Shown here piece by piece: positions 1 to 11,522 of a stretch of 64,000 nt of DNA. Numbering within the stretch: the first letter of the stretch is position 1; each line of letters opens with the position of its first letter. A program made the position numbers and the translations under genes. Source of the DNA: Arctopsyche grandis (taxonomy: Eukaryota; Arthropoda; Insecta; Trichoptera; Hydropsychidae); NCBI RefSeq assembly GCF_051622035.1, contig NC_135362.1:14015501-14079500 (forward strand), read 5' to 3'. The notes beneath the pieces are model-generated. The model worked only from the letters and a program-made list of their open reading frames with translations, made no database searches and was not told the DNA's origin.

Positions 1-985
1 ATTACATAAATTTAAATTGCACTCGAGCAGTTACGTAACATAAATTAAGTACCTACGGGTAATATAGGGTAAATTTATTATACATATATAGCTGGTAAAT
101 GACATTGTGATTGTGCTTATAATCGTAATTGCCTCCACTCAATTCTAACACTTATTATTTTATTTATTAATTGCACGATATTAATTAATTTCAGTAACCA
201 GTTAGATCCATTCCATCCAATTGATTTACTATTCACGTGTGTTAAATACGCACCGGTATACATTTCCAATCAAGTTTATCGGTGAAAATCAGTGGTCGTA
301 AATTTTACGGTGGCAATAGTACTAAAATTCTCTGATAAATGCCGGTGAGAATTATTCATTAATTACATTATTGTTTTCGAAGTATACCTAGTTTTAATTT
401 ATTATTGAATAAAATCGAATTGCTGAAATTGACGTCAAGGAAGTCTTTACTTCCAGTTGTACGATTTCCATTGAAATCAAACGACCGATTATATAAAAAA
501 AAAATACAGTGAATAGCGATATATGTAAGTTTGTCTTTATATGCTAGAATCGAAGATTCAAGTTGAAGATTAACTCATTAAATATCTGAGGTTAAAGTTA
601 AATTAAACAAATCTTGGAAAATTCTGGAGTTTCATGAGGAAAACTTATCATCGTACTGAAAAGTGAGCTAAAGTAGACCTACATGTAGTTTCGTTTGATA
701 TTTCATATCATAAATACTTATAGAGTAAAATTTTGAAATCGATTAGATTTTATAGACAAGATCAATATTATCGACGCATTTATTTATATCTCTGTTTCAT
801 ACATTAAACCATTTATGTCTCCATAATTGTATAATTGATCGTGTGTGCCTTAGTCTTATCAAATACCACACCACAAATTTATATTCTGAAAAAAAAACTG
901 TCACATGTCTTTAAAAAATAAAATATGACTATATTATAACAGATTAATATAAAGTGTAATTTTGATTATAGAAGTATGAAGTACG
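1..985. other. AT-rich non-coding stretch
   Basis: No convincing coding frame or mobile element was recognised. A perfect cAMP-response-type palindrome, TGACGTCA, lies at 430-437, but one 8-mer in AT-rich DNA is weak evidence of function. Confidence 0.5.
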
Positions 986-1215
986 CACATCATTATTTAC
1001 AGCCACTCACCATCCACTGCTAGATGAAGGCCTATCCTACACGCCACCATTCGTCTCTGTTTTGCGCAACTCTCATCTATATCACCCCACAAATTTTTCT
1101 AATTTCGTCTACCCATCTTCCTTGTGACCTTTTCACCCTTTTACATTCTCTCGGGTATAATTCTGGCACTTATTTTGTCCATCATTCTTCTAGATACGTC
1201 ACCCGCCCACTAGAA
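986..1215 (-). pseudogene. RTE-type retrotransposon, C-terminal reverse transcriptase remnant
   Basis: Read on the minus strand, this matches the extreme C-terminus of an RTE-like reverse transcriptase, with recognisable EIRKICG, AQNRDEW and AFI-QWM blocks followed by the end of the frame. It aligns with the better preserved copy at 6356-6575, which established the family. Substitutions and stops show it is dead. Only the last 70 or so codons remain, the usual outcome of 5' truncation during target-primed integration. The plus-strand open frame in the same place (1024-1230) is a shadow. Family assignment comes from recall of RTE C-termini. Confidence 0.7.
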
Positions 1216-1592
1216 TTTTCATCTTTTTAGTTTTTCTACTTGATGGGCAATTTAATATGTTAGTTCATATATGCACACATATATATTTTTCATCAATTTT
1301 CTTTATTATAATATATGTATTATGCTTAAATATGTATGTATTTGAACATCTACCAAACTTTGAAATCATTTAAAATACACACCTAATGAATTGGTTCCAA
1401 AATAATTTTTACCTCTTTTGAATATTAATATACATATGTATATGAAAAAGCTACTCGGTATAATATAAATCATCGATCGTATCAATTGAGACGAAAAGCT
1501 TAATGAGATTGAATAAATAACAGTTCAACGTGTACATCAATAACCCAACTAATTACAGACGCGCTATCGCATCCGCCAGTGCATTTAATTCG

Positions 1593-1737
<145 letters not shown>

Positions 1738-1818
1738 TACGTATGTGCACTGCATTTGTAATGTAAAATGAAAATAATATGCATAATTATGAAGTGGCGC
1801 CCGTTTCTGCAATTCACT

Positions 1819-1832
1819 GTTAACCGGTTAAC
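1819..1832. promoter_or_regulatory. Grainyhead/CP2-like palindrome
   Basis: A perfect 14-bp palindrome, GTTAACCGGTTAAC, contains AACCGGTT, the high-affinity consensus of Grainyhead-family factors in insects. A related GCCGGTTCGA lies about 125 bp downstream and an ATTTGCAT octamer near 2011, so this 400-bp stretch may be a small enhancer. The motif is seen directly; function is inferred. Confidence 0.3.
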
Positions 1833-3967
1833 CGTTTTTCTCAACACAGCAATGTGCAAGCAAGCAAGCAGGCAGGTATACAAGCACTGTGGGTATTATT
1901 AATTCGCTTTTGATTTATGCAGTGTTAAGAAAAACAGTTCAACTTTAACTGTTCGCCGGTTCGAAACAATTCGAAGTTAACGACCTCGACGTGGCGAACG
2001 CGAAATGCCATTTGCATATTCCCACACGCTGCGAATCGGCGCCCTTTATCTCGACTTCCTCCACTGAGATAAATCTTTGTACCTTTAAACAAAACAAAAC
2101 AAAAAAATATGCATATAATGTTGTACAATTTATACAGTGCGAAACACGGTCGTCAATCCGCGTATGCGAATGTTAATTTATTCAAAAATTTACGCTGTCA
2201 CAAGCTTTGTGTTTAATTTTTTAATAGCGGCCTAAGATGCCTAGAATGCGTGAGGCCGAACGAGTTTCGTTGTTTCATTTCAATAATTTAAAACAGATTT
2301 AGAGTCATTTGTTAAATAGTTAGCTTGTGTGTATGTATGTATATTGAAAAGGTCGAAGATTGAAATTTCGATAAAAATCGATTTCTTTTCTGATTACATA
2401 CACTCAAACGAATTGCTACCAATGTTTGGTTGACATGTTGGTTGTCTCATCACTGAATTCTCCGTTTTATTAACATTTGCCTTACTGTGTTAAAAAAATC
2501 TGCTAGCCACTGTGCTGGACTCCAAGCGTTCAGTTAAAAATGTGTGTTTAGGTTAAGTATTGTAATTAACTATAAAAATCTTTTATTGTGTATTTAACGT
2601 TGAATAATTTAAAGTAAGTGCGAGAAATGAAATGAAATGAACATGAGAAATGAAACGAAAATATTAATTTCTGTTAATATTGATTAATGTTTTTATTTCG
2701 TAATGACATAATTTTATTTCGTTTTGATGACGAATAAGTACATTAAATATGAAGACCCTCCATGCAGTATGTTTGGAGAAATAAAATAAAATATAAATTA
2801 TGGTCACTCGCTATCCATCACAGTGTGGCAAGTGTTAAAAGCTTTTATTTAAATTGAAATAGTGGATCTGGTTTCCATAGAGAACATTATCATTATCAGA
2901 TAGTAATGAAACTCACAAAATCATTAACAATTATATTCACAATTGTCCTATTATTTCTGAAGACTATTGAAAATTATCCATTAAAAGTCAATACATTGAT
3001 GTGATTGAACAATTTCATTCTTTTATTCAAAAAATCAATATACCTCTTTCCTTCTTTCTCGTTTTACCCCCTCTGATAGCATCAAAACTCACTAAAGAAG
3101 AATCCTCTCTCTCCAAGAAAATTTAAATATTATTCACAATGAAGCAGTTAAGTTCGGAATCGAATGTGCGTTTTATATAGATAGTACTTATATTTATATT
3201 GGGTTTCATTTTAAAAATCAGAATCGGCAATGTAGATAATTAAATTTATTATTTTCGCGTTCCTTTATATGTGTAATAAAATCTGGTGCAAAAATTAAAT
3301 TGATCGCGCCATCACCACCCCAGGGGCAATAAATCGTAGGGTCGTTTGAATGAATTAGTCGGGGATGAGAGAGCGTGTGATCCGAGGATATCGTACGCTG
3401 GTAACTAACCAAAAATTCATTCTTTGTTTTTTGTTATTATGTACTTTTTGATTTTTTGTTTCGCGAATCCCGCGCACAAAAGAGCGCCCGGTGCTATTAA
3501 ATAATTCTTATTGTCACTTGCAACCCTCCCCTCACCAATTTCTGACGAAAAGAAAGGAGATGCCTTTCGAAAACCTGTTCCGACCCCAGTTGACAACTCC
3601 TGAGCGACACCTAGTCGAAAATAATAAGTGCCCCTTTTTTGTCTTTGAATATTTGCATAATTTATAACGATTTTGTGTGTGCGAACTCGCATATGCAAAT
3701 TACGCCGCAATTTTACAATATGAACAATAGAAAAATTTTGATATAAAGTTAATTTTTTTATTGATATGAATGTGTAGAAACTATGACGTCGAAAATTATT
3801 TATATAAGTAATCAATTTAATTTATAAAAATAAATACTATCGTATAATGACTGGGTGAATTATTTTATAAAGAATTTATAACCATAAGAAAAATTAAAAT
3901 TTCAAAACTAGATCAATCAGTGCTTCTAATATTTGTGAGCTACGCATAAAGGTCTATTCATATTAAT
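1833..3967. other. Non-coding stretch, two mildly GC-richer segments
   Basis: No gene was recognised. Segments at about 1930-2180 and 3290-3720 are less AT-rich and hold octamer motifs (near 2011, 3650 and 3693). The minus-strand open frame at 3417-3815 has no recognisable domain and AT-driven composition, so it is not called. The rest is AT-rich with scattered direct repeats such as GAAATGAAATGAA near 2626. Confidence 0.45.
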
Positions 3968-4127
3968 ACAGCACAGACCGGCAACTGTGGTATTCTTTGG
4001 TACATTTTACATATATGGACTCATATGAATGCGTGAATCCGCATGCGCCAATGGAATATATGAACCTGTCCATATATAATGTACCAAAAATACTTAACTT
4101 ACTTCCTGATTACGTGCAGTGCTAATA
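3968..4127. mobile_element. Foldback (MITE-like) element with imperfect inverted ends
   Basis: TTTGGTACATTTTACATATA near 3997 is matched in reverse by TATAATGTACCAAAA near 4075. The outer ends also pair (CAGCAC at about 3969, GTGCAGTGCT at about 4115). Total size is about 160 bp without coding capacity. Its left flank (GTCTATTCATATTAATACAG) resembles the reverse complement of a unit repeated at 50.03-50.50 kb (GCTGGATAGTATGAATAGAC), so they may belong to one family. No clear target duplication was found. Confidence 0.45.
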
Positions 4128-4430
4128 TAAATGAACATTAATAAAGAATAACTTATTTTGTTGGTAGTTTGGATAGAACAAGAGGAAGAGGCATCCCCCG
4201 ATACTACATATCTAAGTATATATATGTAGATTTGTACTGCTAAGTTCAAACATAATTTGAAATTAAAATACTTTCATTAGACCAATTTAATATTGCATGT
4301 ATTATTGATATAAGTACATACTTGTTAAAAAATTATAATATAATTAGATTTTTTAATACATAATAATATGTTTACAATACAAAAATAGAAAACATATATG
4401 TGCTTATGTTACAATCCAAGTGTACATTTC

Positions 4431-4468
4431 GTTCGTTCATGAACAAACTAGTTTGTTCATAAACGAAC
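4431..4468. repeat. 38-bp near-perfect palindrome centred on AACTAGTT
   Basis: GAACAAACTAGTTTGTTC at 4441-4458 is a perfect palindrome, and the symmetry extends outward to GTTCGTTCATGAAC on the left and GTTCATAAACGAAC on the right with one mismatched pair. A second partial copy, ACGAACTAGTTTGTTCATG, occurs 70 bp downstream (about 4513-4531). This could be a dimer binding site or the remnant of a foldback element. Confidence 0.6.
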
Positions 4469-5160
4469 CAATCTGGCCAGTTATACTGTACACAAAATAA
4501 TAAATTGAGAAACGAACTAGTTTGTTCATGCAAAAACTATTGGGCACAAGTATAAGTATTTAAAATCGTTTGCCTCATCTTCCATTACCTGTTTTCTATG
4601 TATACTATCCTGGATTAAAATGCTTTAAAACTTGGCGGAAATGGGGATTATAGCAACGTTGTAATTCGGTTTCCATAAGATTTCCCATTTTAAATACTTG
4701 GTGTTCTGACAGTTCAAAATTTTTGACAGCCCAAAGTTTCATACGAGACCTGGTGGGAATCTATTTGAAGATAGCTTTTGACTTTTAATACTTACTAAAA
4801 CCTAAAGTTCGTATGAACAAATTAGTATGTCAATAAACAAACTGAAGTGAAAACTTGGACTATCTATTACGTTGAGTTTTCAACTTTGAAGAATGTGACT
4901 TTTCAGAGTTATGAAAAAGGCCTTCAAATGATAGAAAATTATATAAGTTTGAGTAATTATTAAAAAAACCTGAACATTTCGTGTATTTTATGAATAGTAA
5001 ACTGTAAAACCATCACAGGAAAAAAGTTTCTAAAAAAAATTGTAAAAAGAAAATTGAATACGAATAACTAAGAATTATAACACAAATGCAATAATTATAT
5101 ATGCAAAAAATCCTAAAGAGAAACATAATGCATCCAAGTCAAAAATTTGCTTTTGTTTCC
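4469..5160. other. AT-rich non-coding stretch
   Basis: No gene, RNA or recognisable mobile element was seen, apart from the second half-copy of the GAACTAGTTTGTTC motif near 4515. Confidence 0.45.
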
Positions 5161-5640
5161 ATCTCAATAATTGATTTCTTCTACCTGTCGAGGTTCGTTG
5201 TTAAGAGTACGACTACAGTGTACGTCATGTTTCACATGCGAAAGACGATTCTATTGTTTATTTAGCTCTCGCTGCATTGCACATAGCACAATGAAGAGGT
5301 CCCGCAGTATAGAATTGTCACATCGGATGCAAATGCAATATGCAAATGCACTCCCTTGGCAAGATGTGAAACAAAAACCGACGGAGCTTTTGTTGGCTTG
5401 TTGCGGAGCCTGGCCGTTCGTGGACCCCCGCGCAACAAAGATAACCTGTTTGCGACCGAAACGTTTACATATTGTTTTAAATATGCTCAATGCTCAACCA
5501 ACCCCTTCGGCGACCCTCGTCGTTCGCGCTTATTATTGTTTTTAAGACGGCAAAAAATGAAAAGGAGCGCAACGAACGGGCCCCGCGTATTTTGTGGGAA
5601 TCGCAACTGATGCAAAGCGAATGATATTGTTTTAGAACGC
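5160..5640. promoter_or_regulatory. GC-richer island with paired POU octamers
   Basis: This stretch is clearly richer in G+C and CpG than its flanks. It contains two perfect octamers, ATGCAAAT at 5327-5334 and 5340-5347, spaced 13 bp start to start within a duplicated ATGCAAATGCA unit. Frames are open on both strands (longest 124 codons), as expected when stop codons are rarer, but none has a recognisable domain. It is best read as a candidate enhancer. The motifs are seen; regulatory function is inferred. Confidence 0.35.
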
Positions 5641-6355
5641 GGGTACTTTTTTATTGCGCACCTATTATGTTTATTTTTTTCGTACATATATATTCCGCTT
5701 GCAGCTATTTTGCATACGTGTATGTCATATTTTTCGATGGGGATGAATTTTAGGTGTTGTTTGTGTGACAGTTTTGTCGGGTCGGTCTTTCCGGTCGAGT
5801 GTCGCTTACAAGTAGGTACATACATATTTGTTCATTGTATTTGTATCGATTTGTTTTTATTGGTTTATTAATCCATTAGTATTGACAAAACTTCTCAAAC
5901 TGTTAGATATCGCTAGTATTTGTAAAATGTGTCAATTTATGCATAATTTAATATGTTTGTATACTTACACATATGTAAATTGAAATAATAATATAATAAT
6001 CCTTGACCTTATAAAAAGTTGTAGTAACTTACATAAGCTTCAACATCAGATAAGCTATGTACATATAAATGTGTATGCAAATTATTTTCCATTTAGCATT
6101 TTTAAAGTATGATATTTAATGTTTTAGATACATATAAATGTATTCACGATAAAAATTACGAATTATACGTAGATTAAAATAATTATGATTACACATTCGA
6201 AATATTTTATTCAAAAGATACTAACGTGTATTTTGTGGAACGTCCCCCCCCCATAACCTCTCATAATTTCATATCAAAATATTGCGCCACAGACAGATTT
6301 TTTTTAATTCAAGACATTTTCCATATTAACATAAGTTCTACACATTATTGTATCA
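5641..6355. other. AT-rich non-coding stretch
   Basis: No gene was recognised. A C9 homopolymer lies near 6243 and TACATATAAATGT microsatellite-like words are scattered. Confidence 0.45.
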
Positions 6356-6575
6356 TCATCATTATTCACATCCATTCGCCATCCACTGCTGAATGAAGGC
6401 ATTTTCAACATGCTTCCATTCGTTTCTGTTTTGGGCAGCTCTTATCCATCTCATCCCACAAATTTTTCTGATTTCATTCACACATCTAACCTGTGACCTT
6501 CCTTGCGTTCTTTTAAATTCCCTCGGGTATCATTTCAGCACGTATTTCTTCCATCAATCGTCCGTTCTTCTACCG
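6356..6575 (-). pseudogene. RTE-type retrotransposon, C-terminal reverse transcriptase remnant
   Basis: The minus strand, read downward from about 6500, gives an uninterrupted block containing EIRKICGMRWIRAAQNR, EWKHVENAF and IQQWMANGCE before a stop near 6369. This is the characteristic terminal region of RTE-like reverse transcriptases (EIRK--G--W---AQ-R--W-----AFIQQW). Upstream of 6500 the frame is shifted, but SAEM-PE-type sequence remains. An ATCATCATCATT tract flanks the 3' end, as expected for the short simple-repeat tails of RTE elements. The copy is 5' truncated and inactive. It is the best preserved of three in the window. Confidence 0.78.
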
Positions 6576-7059
6576 TCCATAGCCACTCACTACTCACCAT
6601 TACATCAACCAATTTTGTCTTTTTTATATTCTGATTGTTTTAATATGCATGTATGTATATGTAATACAATTTAGATTGTCAATGATGGTTATATTATTCT
6701 AAACTCACTATTAGGGAAAAGTAAAATCAGTAGCACCGGCATTATTTCAACTCAATTGAAACTCATTTTCTTCTGAAGTTAGATTAGTTTATACTATAGA
6801 AGAAAACTAACATATATTTTATGTAAATATGTTATTTCTTATTTCGATTTCTTTATTATTTGCTAAATAGGGGATCTATTTCCAAGATAAACAATGTTTG
6901 ATCAAGTAGGTATACGTACGTACGTAAATACATATGTGGATCTAACGGTTCAGTCATCCTGTTGTAAAATTAAATTTTATCATTTCGCAACACGTGTACA
7001 CACACGCAGACATTTTGTTTTATTTTTCATTAATAAAACAATGGGGTAGCAAAGCAACA
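6576..7059. other. AT-rich non-coding stretch
   Basis: No supported feature; only GTACGTACGTA-type simple words near 6912. Confidence 0.4.
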
Positions 7060-7640
7060 AGGGATGTTCGAATCGTGACGAGGGCTCTCCCGCACAAAGG
7101 GAGGGCATTGTTAACGCAACGAGCCGCGACGTCCAAATGTCTGACAAAATTGCACGAAATGGATAGATGATGGGGTGGCAGAGGAGTAAAAAGGGGGAGG
7201 GGATGGAGGTGGGATGGCTGGTTGCCTTTATCGAATTTATGCCAATGCAAAGAAACTTTTTACGAACCGAACGCGAGAGTGGTGCGGCTGTTGGGGGGTT
7301 AAGCATTGATTTGAAACCGGGAAAATGGCCGACGAACGTACGATTAGCGCGCGCATGTAGTATTTTTTTGCACGTGGTTAATATTAAATTTATTGCGTTA
7401 AAATTTTTCAATTAAACCTCCGTGAATTTGTCAATGTCTAAATTTCCTATGCCGAAATTTCATTACGAGGTTTCCGGAAGTTTCAATCCATGGTTTCGAC
7501 GTTGTGAACTCTATTTTTGCAAAATCAGTTCGTTCAACCTGAAAATGATTCTAGTCCACCCGAAAATGGAATGGGGAAAAGGAAGAGGAGTGAGGTAAAG
7601 GGATGGGAGGGATTTTTGGCGAAATTCGAGCCGGGCCGGA
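7060..7640. promoter_or_regulatory. GC-richer island
   Basis: CpG-containing, less AT-rich stretch. It has a GGGCTCTCCCGC/AAAGGGAGGGC inverted arrangement at 7083-7108 and purine-rich GGAGG tracts at 7190-7215 and 7570-7610. The 143-codon minus-strand frame here has no recognisable domain. It may be a regulatory element or untranslated exon. Confidence 0.25.
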
Positions 7641-8901
7641 TAAGCCAATGAACAAGGTAATTAGCGGAGTTATTTAATTAGGGAACCAGCGAAGTTGATA
7701 TTTTCGGTTTATATTTATATATAAGTATGTACATATCTGAAAAAGATATGACAAAACTCTGAGGCATATTTCGCGCCAATTTTGCGACCCAACGACCGTA
7801 AATGAATCACGTAATTGACGGAAGAATTTTTCGAAATCTCCTCATTGCCGGAATGCGTTTCAATTCGACTAATTAAAATGCAATTAAATTCGCTTTGAAT
7901 TAGAAGCATTTGGTACATTTAAGTAATTAATGAATTCCTTTACATATGTACATACATACATACATTTTGTTGTGAAAGGAAAAAATAACTCAGGTTGGTA
8001 TAAATAATTCCGACACTAATTTGATAGTTCACAAAATTAAGCTTACGATGATTTTATATGAGTGGTTTGTGGCTTATAATCGTGGGAAAATGTGTAATGA
8101 ATTAATTTTAATTAATACATAAAAATAATGACATATCATCATATTTTTTTACAGTATTAATTTAATGTTTGATAATTTCGATTATACCTCTATATTAATA
8201 ATACTGTTTCTGCACAGCATAATATGATTTTCCCAACAAAGTTCACCTCAACTTGCAACAATGGAGTACATAGGTGTACTAAATTTGTTTAACAATGCAT
8301 TTTTTATACACATTAAGAAACTCGTTTAGTTTAAAAGTTATTATATTAAAAAAAATGTTTACACTTGCAATAATTAAGTGAAAATATTCCAATATTCGTC
8401 AGAACACTGTATTGTACATATCTCGATATAGTTAAATTTGTGTTCGGCTCGCAGTATTATGCTGTAGAACTTGTTTAAATCTGTAATAAAATTCTTAAGA
8501 CTTTATCGATGTTATAGTCGGCGTTGGCGGTTCGGTCGTAATACGATCATGCTGAGATAGGACTTTTTCAATTTAACAAGTAATCGAAGGATTCTCTTTG
8601 ATGTTCTTTTCCGAACGTTGAGTAGTAGATATTGGTTTGCTCGTCTAGGGACTGATTGCTAAAAGGAAGGGCGAAAAAAGGGCAAAAGGGGGAATAAGCC
8701 GGTAGCCAATTACTATCTCAACTCCCCGTCCCTCTTTTAAGACTTCACTTCAGACTTTAAAGTCTAAGAGACGGGCTTTAGTTTCAGTCATTTGAGACTG
8801 TCGAAAAAATACATAAAATATATACATACAAATGTATATAAAAAAGACACATTACATATCAAATTAAAGACGTTATGTATTAGATATCATGCTCTTAGAT
8901 A

Positions 8902-8957
<56 letters not shown>

Positions 8958-9245
8958 CATACATATACATATACGTACATATATGTATATTTCGTGAAAA
9001 AGTAATCAAAACATCAATCTACCTGATAATTACTTATTGTACATAAGTATATCAAAATAAAAGCCAGTCCCTAAGTACTCCACAAGATTAATTGAATTAA
9101 TGGTAGTAGATCTACAAACTTTGGTCCTATATATAGTCGAAGATAATGGGAATAGTGAAAAAACAAATCAATATCAAAATATGCGTATGTACACACAATC
9201 CAAAGATATACGTTATCTCTAGAGAGACAAATCACATTATTATAT
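7641..9245. other. AT-rich non-coding stretch with (TA)n tract
   Basis: No gene was recognised. A (TA)n run lies at about 8908-8953 with (CATA)n on its right. A pyrimidine/purine segment at 8660-8780 carries a GACTTCACTTCAGACTTTAAAGTC repeat-like word. Nothing else is supported. Confidence 0.4.
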
Positions 9246-9415
9246 TACTTTATTTATTTATTTTATTTTATTTCATACCAGGAAGGCATTACAGGTAAAC
9301 CCCAATGCGCCTTCCTGGCCAAATTACAAACAATACAGCATTTTTTATTATATACATAAGTCGCTAAATTACGAGACACTGACAAACTCGACAATTAACG
9401 AGACATCTATGAATT
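9246..9415 (-). repeat. SINE/LINE 3' end with hairpin and A-rich tail
   Basis: On the minus strand, CCAGGAAGGCGCATT pairs with AATGCCTTCCTGG across a short GGGGTTTACCTGT loop, followed by an (AAATA)n-type tail. The same hairpin ends the full-length SINEs at 22969-23430 (+) and 33200-33555 (-). Only the 3' 170 bp is recognisable. Retroposons of this kind use the 3' hairpin for recognition by a partner LINE reverse transcriptase. Confidence 0.65.
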
Positions 9416-10999
9416 GTACGTACATTTTTATTGTAATAAAATACATATTAGATTGTGATGAATTCTTAATACGTTTTAATTAATCCGTATAATAAATAAA
9501 CGAGAAACACATTTCAACTTTGTAAACATTAATAATGAAAAACAGTAATTGAAAATTGCGATGATATTTATACGTGTTATATACTACAAATACATATTTA
9601 TGATATTATTATACCTAATGAAAGAAATCTAAAGATCTCATCGCTAGTGCATTCAATTAAAATTAGCACATTTGAAACATTTTTATGTTTTTCCTTGCAT
9701 AATGTATGTATACAATAATGACGCAAAAGAAAAGTTCTTATTTAGCAATTATGAGATTGCATATTTTGCGAGGGGAGGTGTCAGTACTCTCTACAAAAGC
9801 ATGAACAGTTAATTATGTAAATATCGGATGCGCTACCTTAAATATTCTGCATTAGCACATAAGTGTGTATTTTATATGTATTGCACGAACTAGAGGAGTG
9901 CGTATATATACACCTATCTATCTATCTAATCTATCTAGAAGGGGAATATTTCACAATTAAAGTTTTTCGCTGATTAAAAAACTTTGCCATGGTAGTCTTG
10001 CGAGTTAGCTTGTTCATTTTTCTTTAACCAATCGGTTGCCGGGAATTTTTCGCCGCTCAAAAAAACAAACGGAAGGGAAGCCATCGATCGAGATGTACAT
10101 ACATGTATTACTTATAATTTCACGTAGAATTTGAAATGTGCATGAGGGTCGGCGAACGTATAGAAAAAGTATTGAATCATCCGGCATAATTATTTTCCGG
10201 GGTTCATATTTCGAGGCAGCGAAAATCCACCGCAGGAAATTTTAAAAAGAAAAGGGACGGACCTTCGTCCACCCCTTGGCTGTGGGGAATGGTGTGGGTG
10301 GTCCAGGGGATGCTGCCACTCACCCGCTATCGCACCAGGGCCAAATTGAATAAAGTATACGTTGTTACGAACGCATGGCTGACCCTCTCTAATCCAAACA
10401 CTCTTTTGCCCACCCACTACTCACCCCACCATTCGTAAATACACACCTATGTAGTACGTGTACCAGTTCCAAATTATATTTCAATATTATCGTATTATTC
10501 ATAAGGGAGACAAAATTCTTTGCGAGTATTATATATTGAAGAAGTATTTTAGTGTATGAACATACTATTAAACTACATATGTACATATGTACATAAATAG
10601 GTACATCGATCAACCTTTTTATCTTTGAAATTAATTAAAACGGCACCTGTAGAGAAAATGCTATTAATTTAATTCAACGGTTCGCAATTAGTTGTGCGTA
10701 CGTTACTATTTAGTTATCCCAATGTTTTATTTTTTTATGAAATAATATATTTAGGTGCGAAATTTTTATTGCGGTCTGAAAAGTTTGAAAATAATATAAA
10801 TTTATTTATTAAGTGAAGACAATGACAAATTTTATATCAAAAGTATAATACTTTAAAAACTAATAAAATTCCATAATGCAAGTTTTATTAGCTGCAATAT
10901 TTGACTGCGTCTATAATGGCATTTAATCTCTGAAAAACAAGAACAAGAAAACGGTAGTTTTAATAACATTTCTACCTACGTAAATGCAAAAATAAATTT
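9416..10999. other. Non-coding stretch with a GC-richer segment at 10180-10440
   Basis: Mostly AT-rich. A short TATC/TCTA repeat lies at 9914-9940. The 10180-10440 segment contains near-complementary GGTCCAGGGGAT and ATCCCC-like words and open frames on the minus strand, but no recognisable protein. No gene is called. Confidence 0.4.
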
Positions 11000-11522
11000 A
11001 AAGGCTGTGGAGTCCGAGTCGGAGTTGCAGTCGTAAAAAATCGACATTACGGTATGTGTCAACTATGTAGATTCCCCAATTTTATTGAAATAAATCCACT
11101 AATAAATTTAAATTTAATAACTTTTTTATAAAAATCGTGAATTTAGATTACGCTATAAATAAAATTGTGTAAAATATTTTGACGTGTTGTAGCCAAAACC
11201 GATTTGTTTCTTCCGTCTCATACTTTTTTATTGTCATTGATTTGTTTGCGTATCAAATTAATACCTGTACTCATATTTTATTTATGCATATTAATAATAA
11301 TTAAAAAAAATTTTTATTTAATTATTAATAATTAAAAAAATTGGGTTACATGTCAATTTTTAGTAATTTTTTATTTTGAAAATCGCTATTATTTTTATTA
11401 CTTACAATTTTTTAAGTTGGAAAGAGAAGTCGATCTTTCTAAAACAGTTCAAGTTGGATTCGGAGTTTGCAATCTAAGTCAGAGTCGGAGTCGGTAAATT
11501 TTGAACCAACTCCACAACCCTG
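11000..11522. mobile_element. hAT-like non-autonomous element, 523 bp
   Basis: The right end read inward is CAGGGTTGTGGAGT, and the left end begins AAAGGCTGTGGAGT, so the termini are inverted. GAGTCGGAGT-type subterminal words repeat at both ends. Flanks at 10992-10999 (ATAAATTT) and 11523-11530 (GTAAATTG) match at 6 of 8 bases, consistent with a decayed 8-bp hAT duplication. No transposase remnant was recognised in the AT-rich interior, so this looks like a MITE or deletion derivative. Confidence 0.65.
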
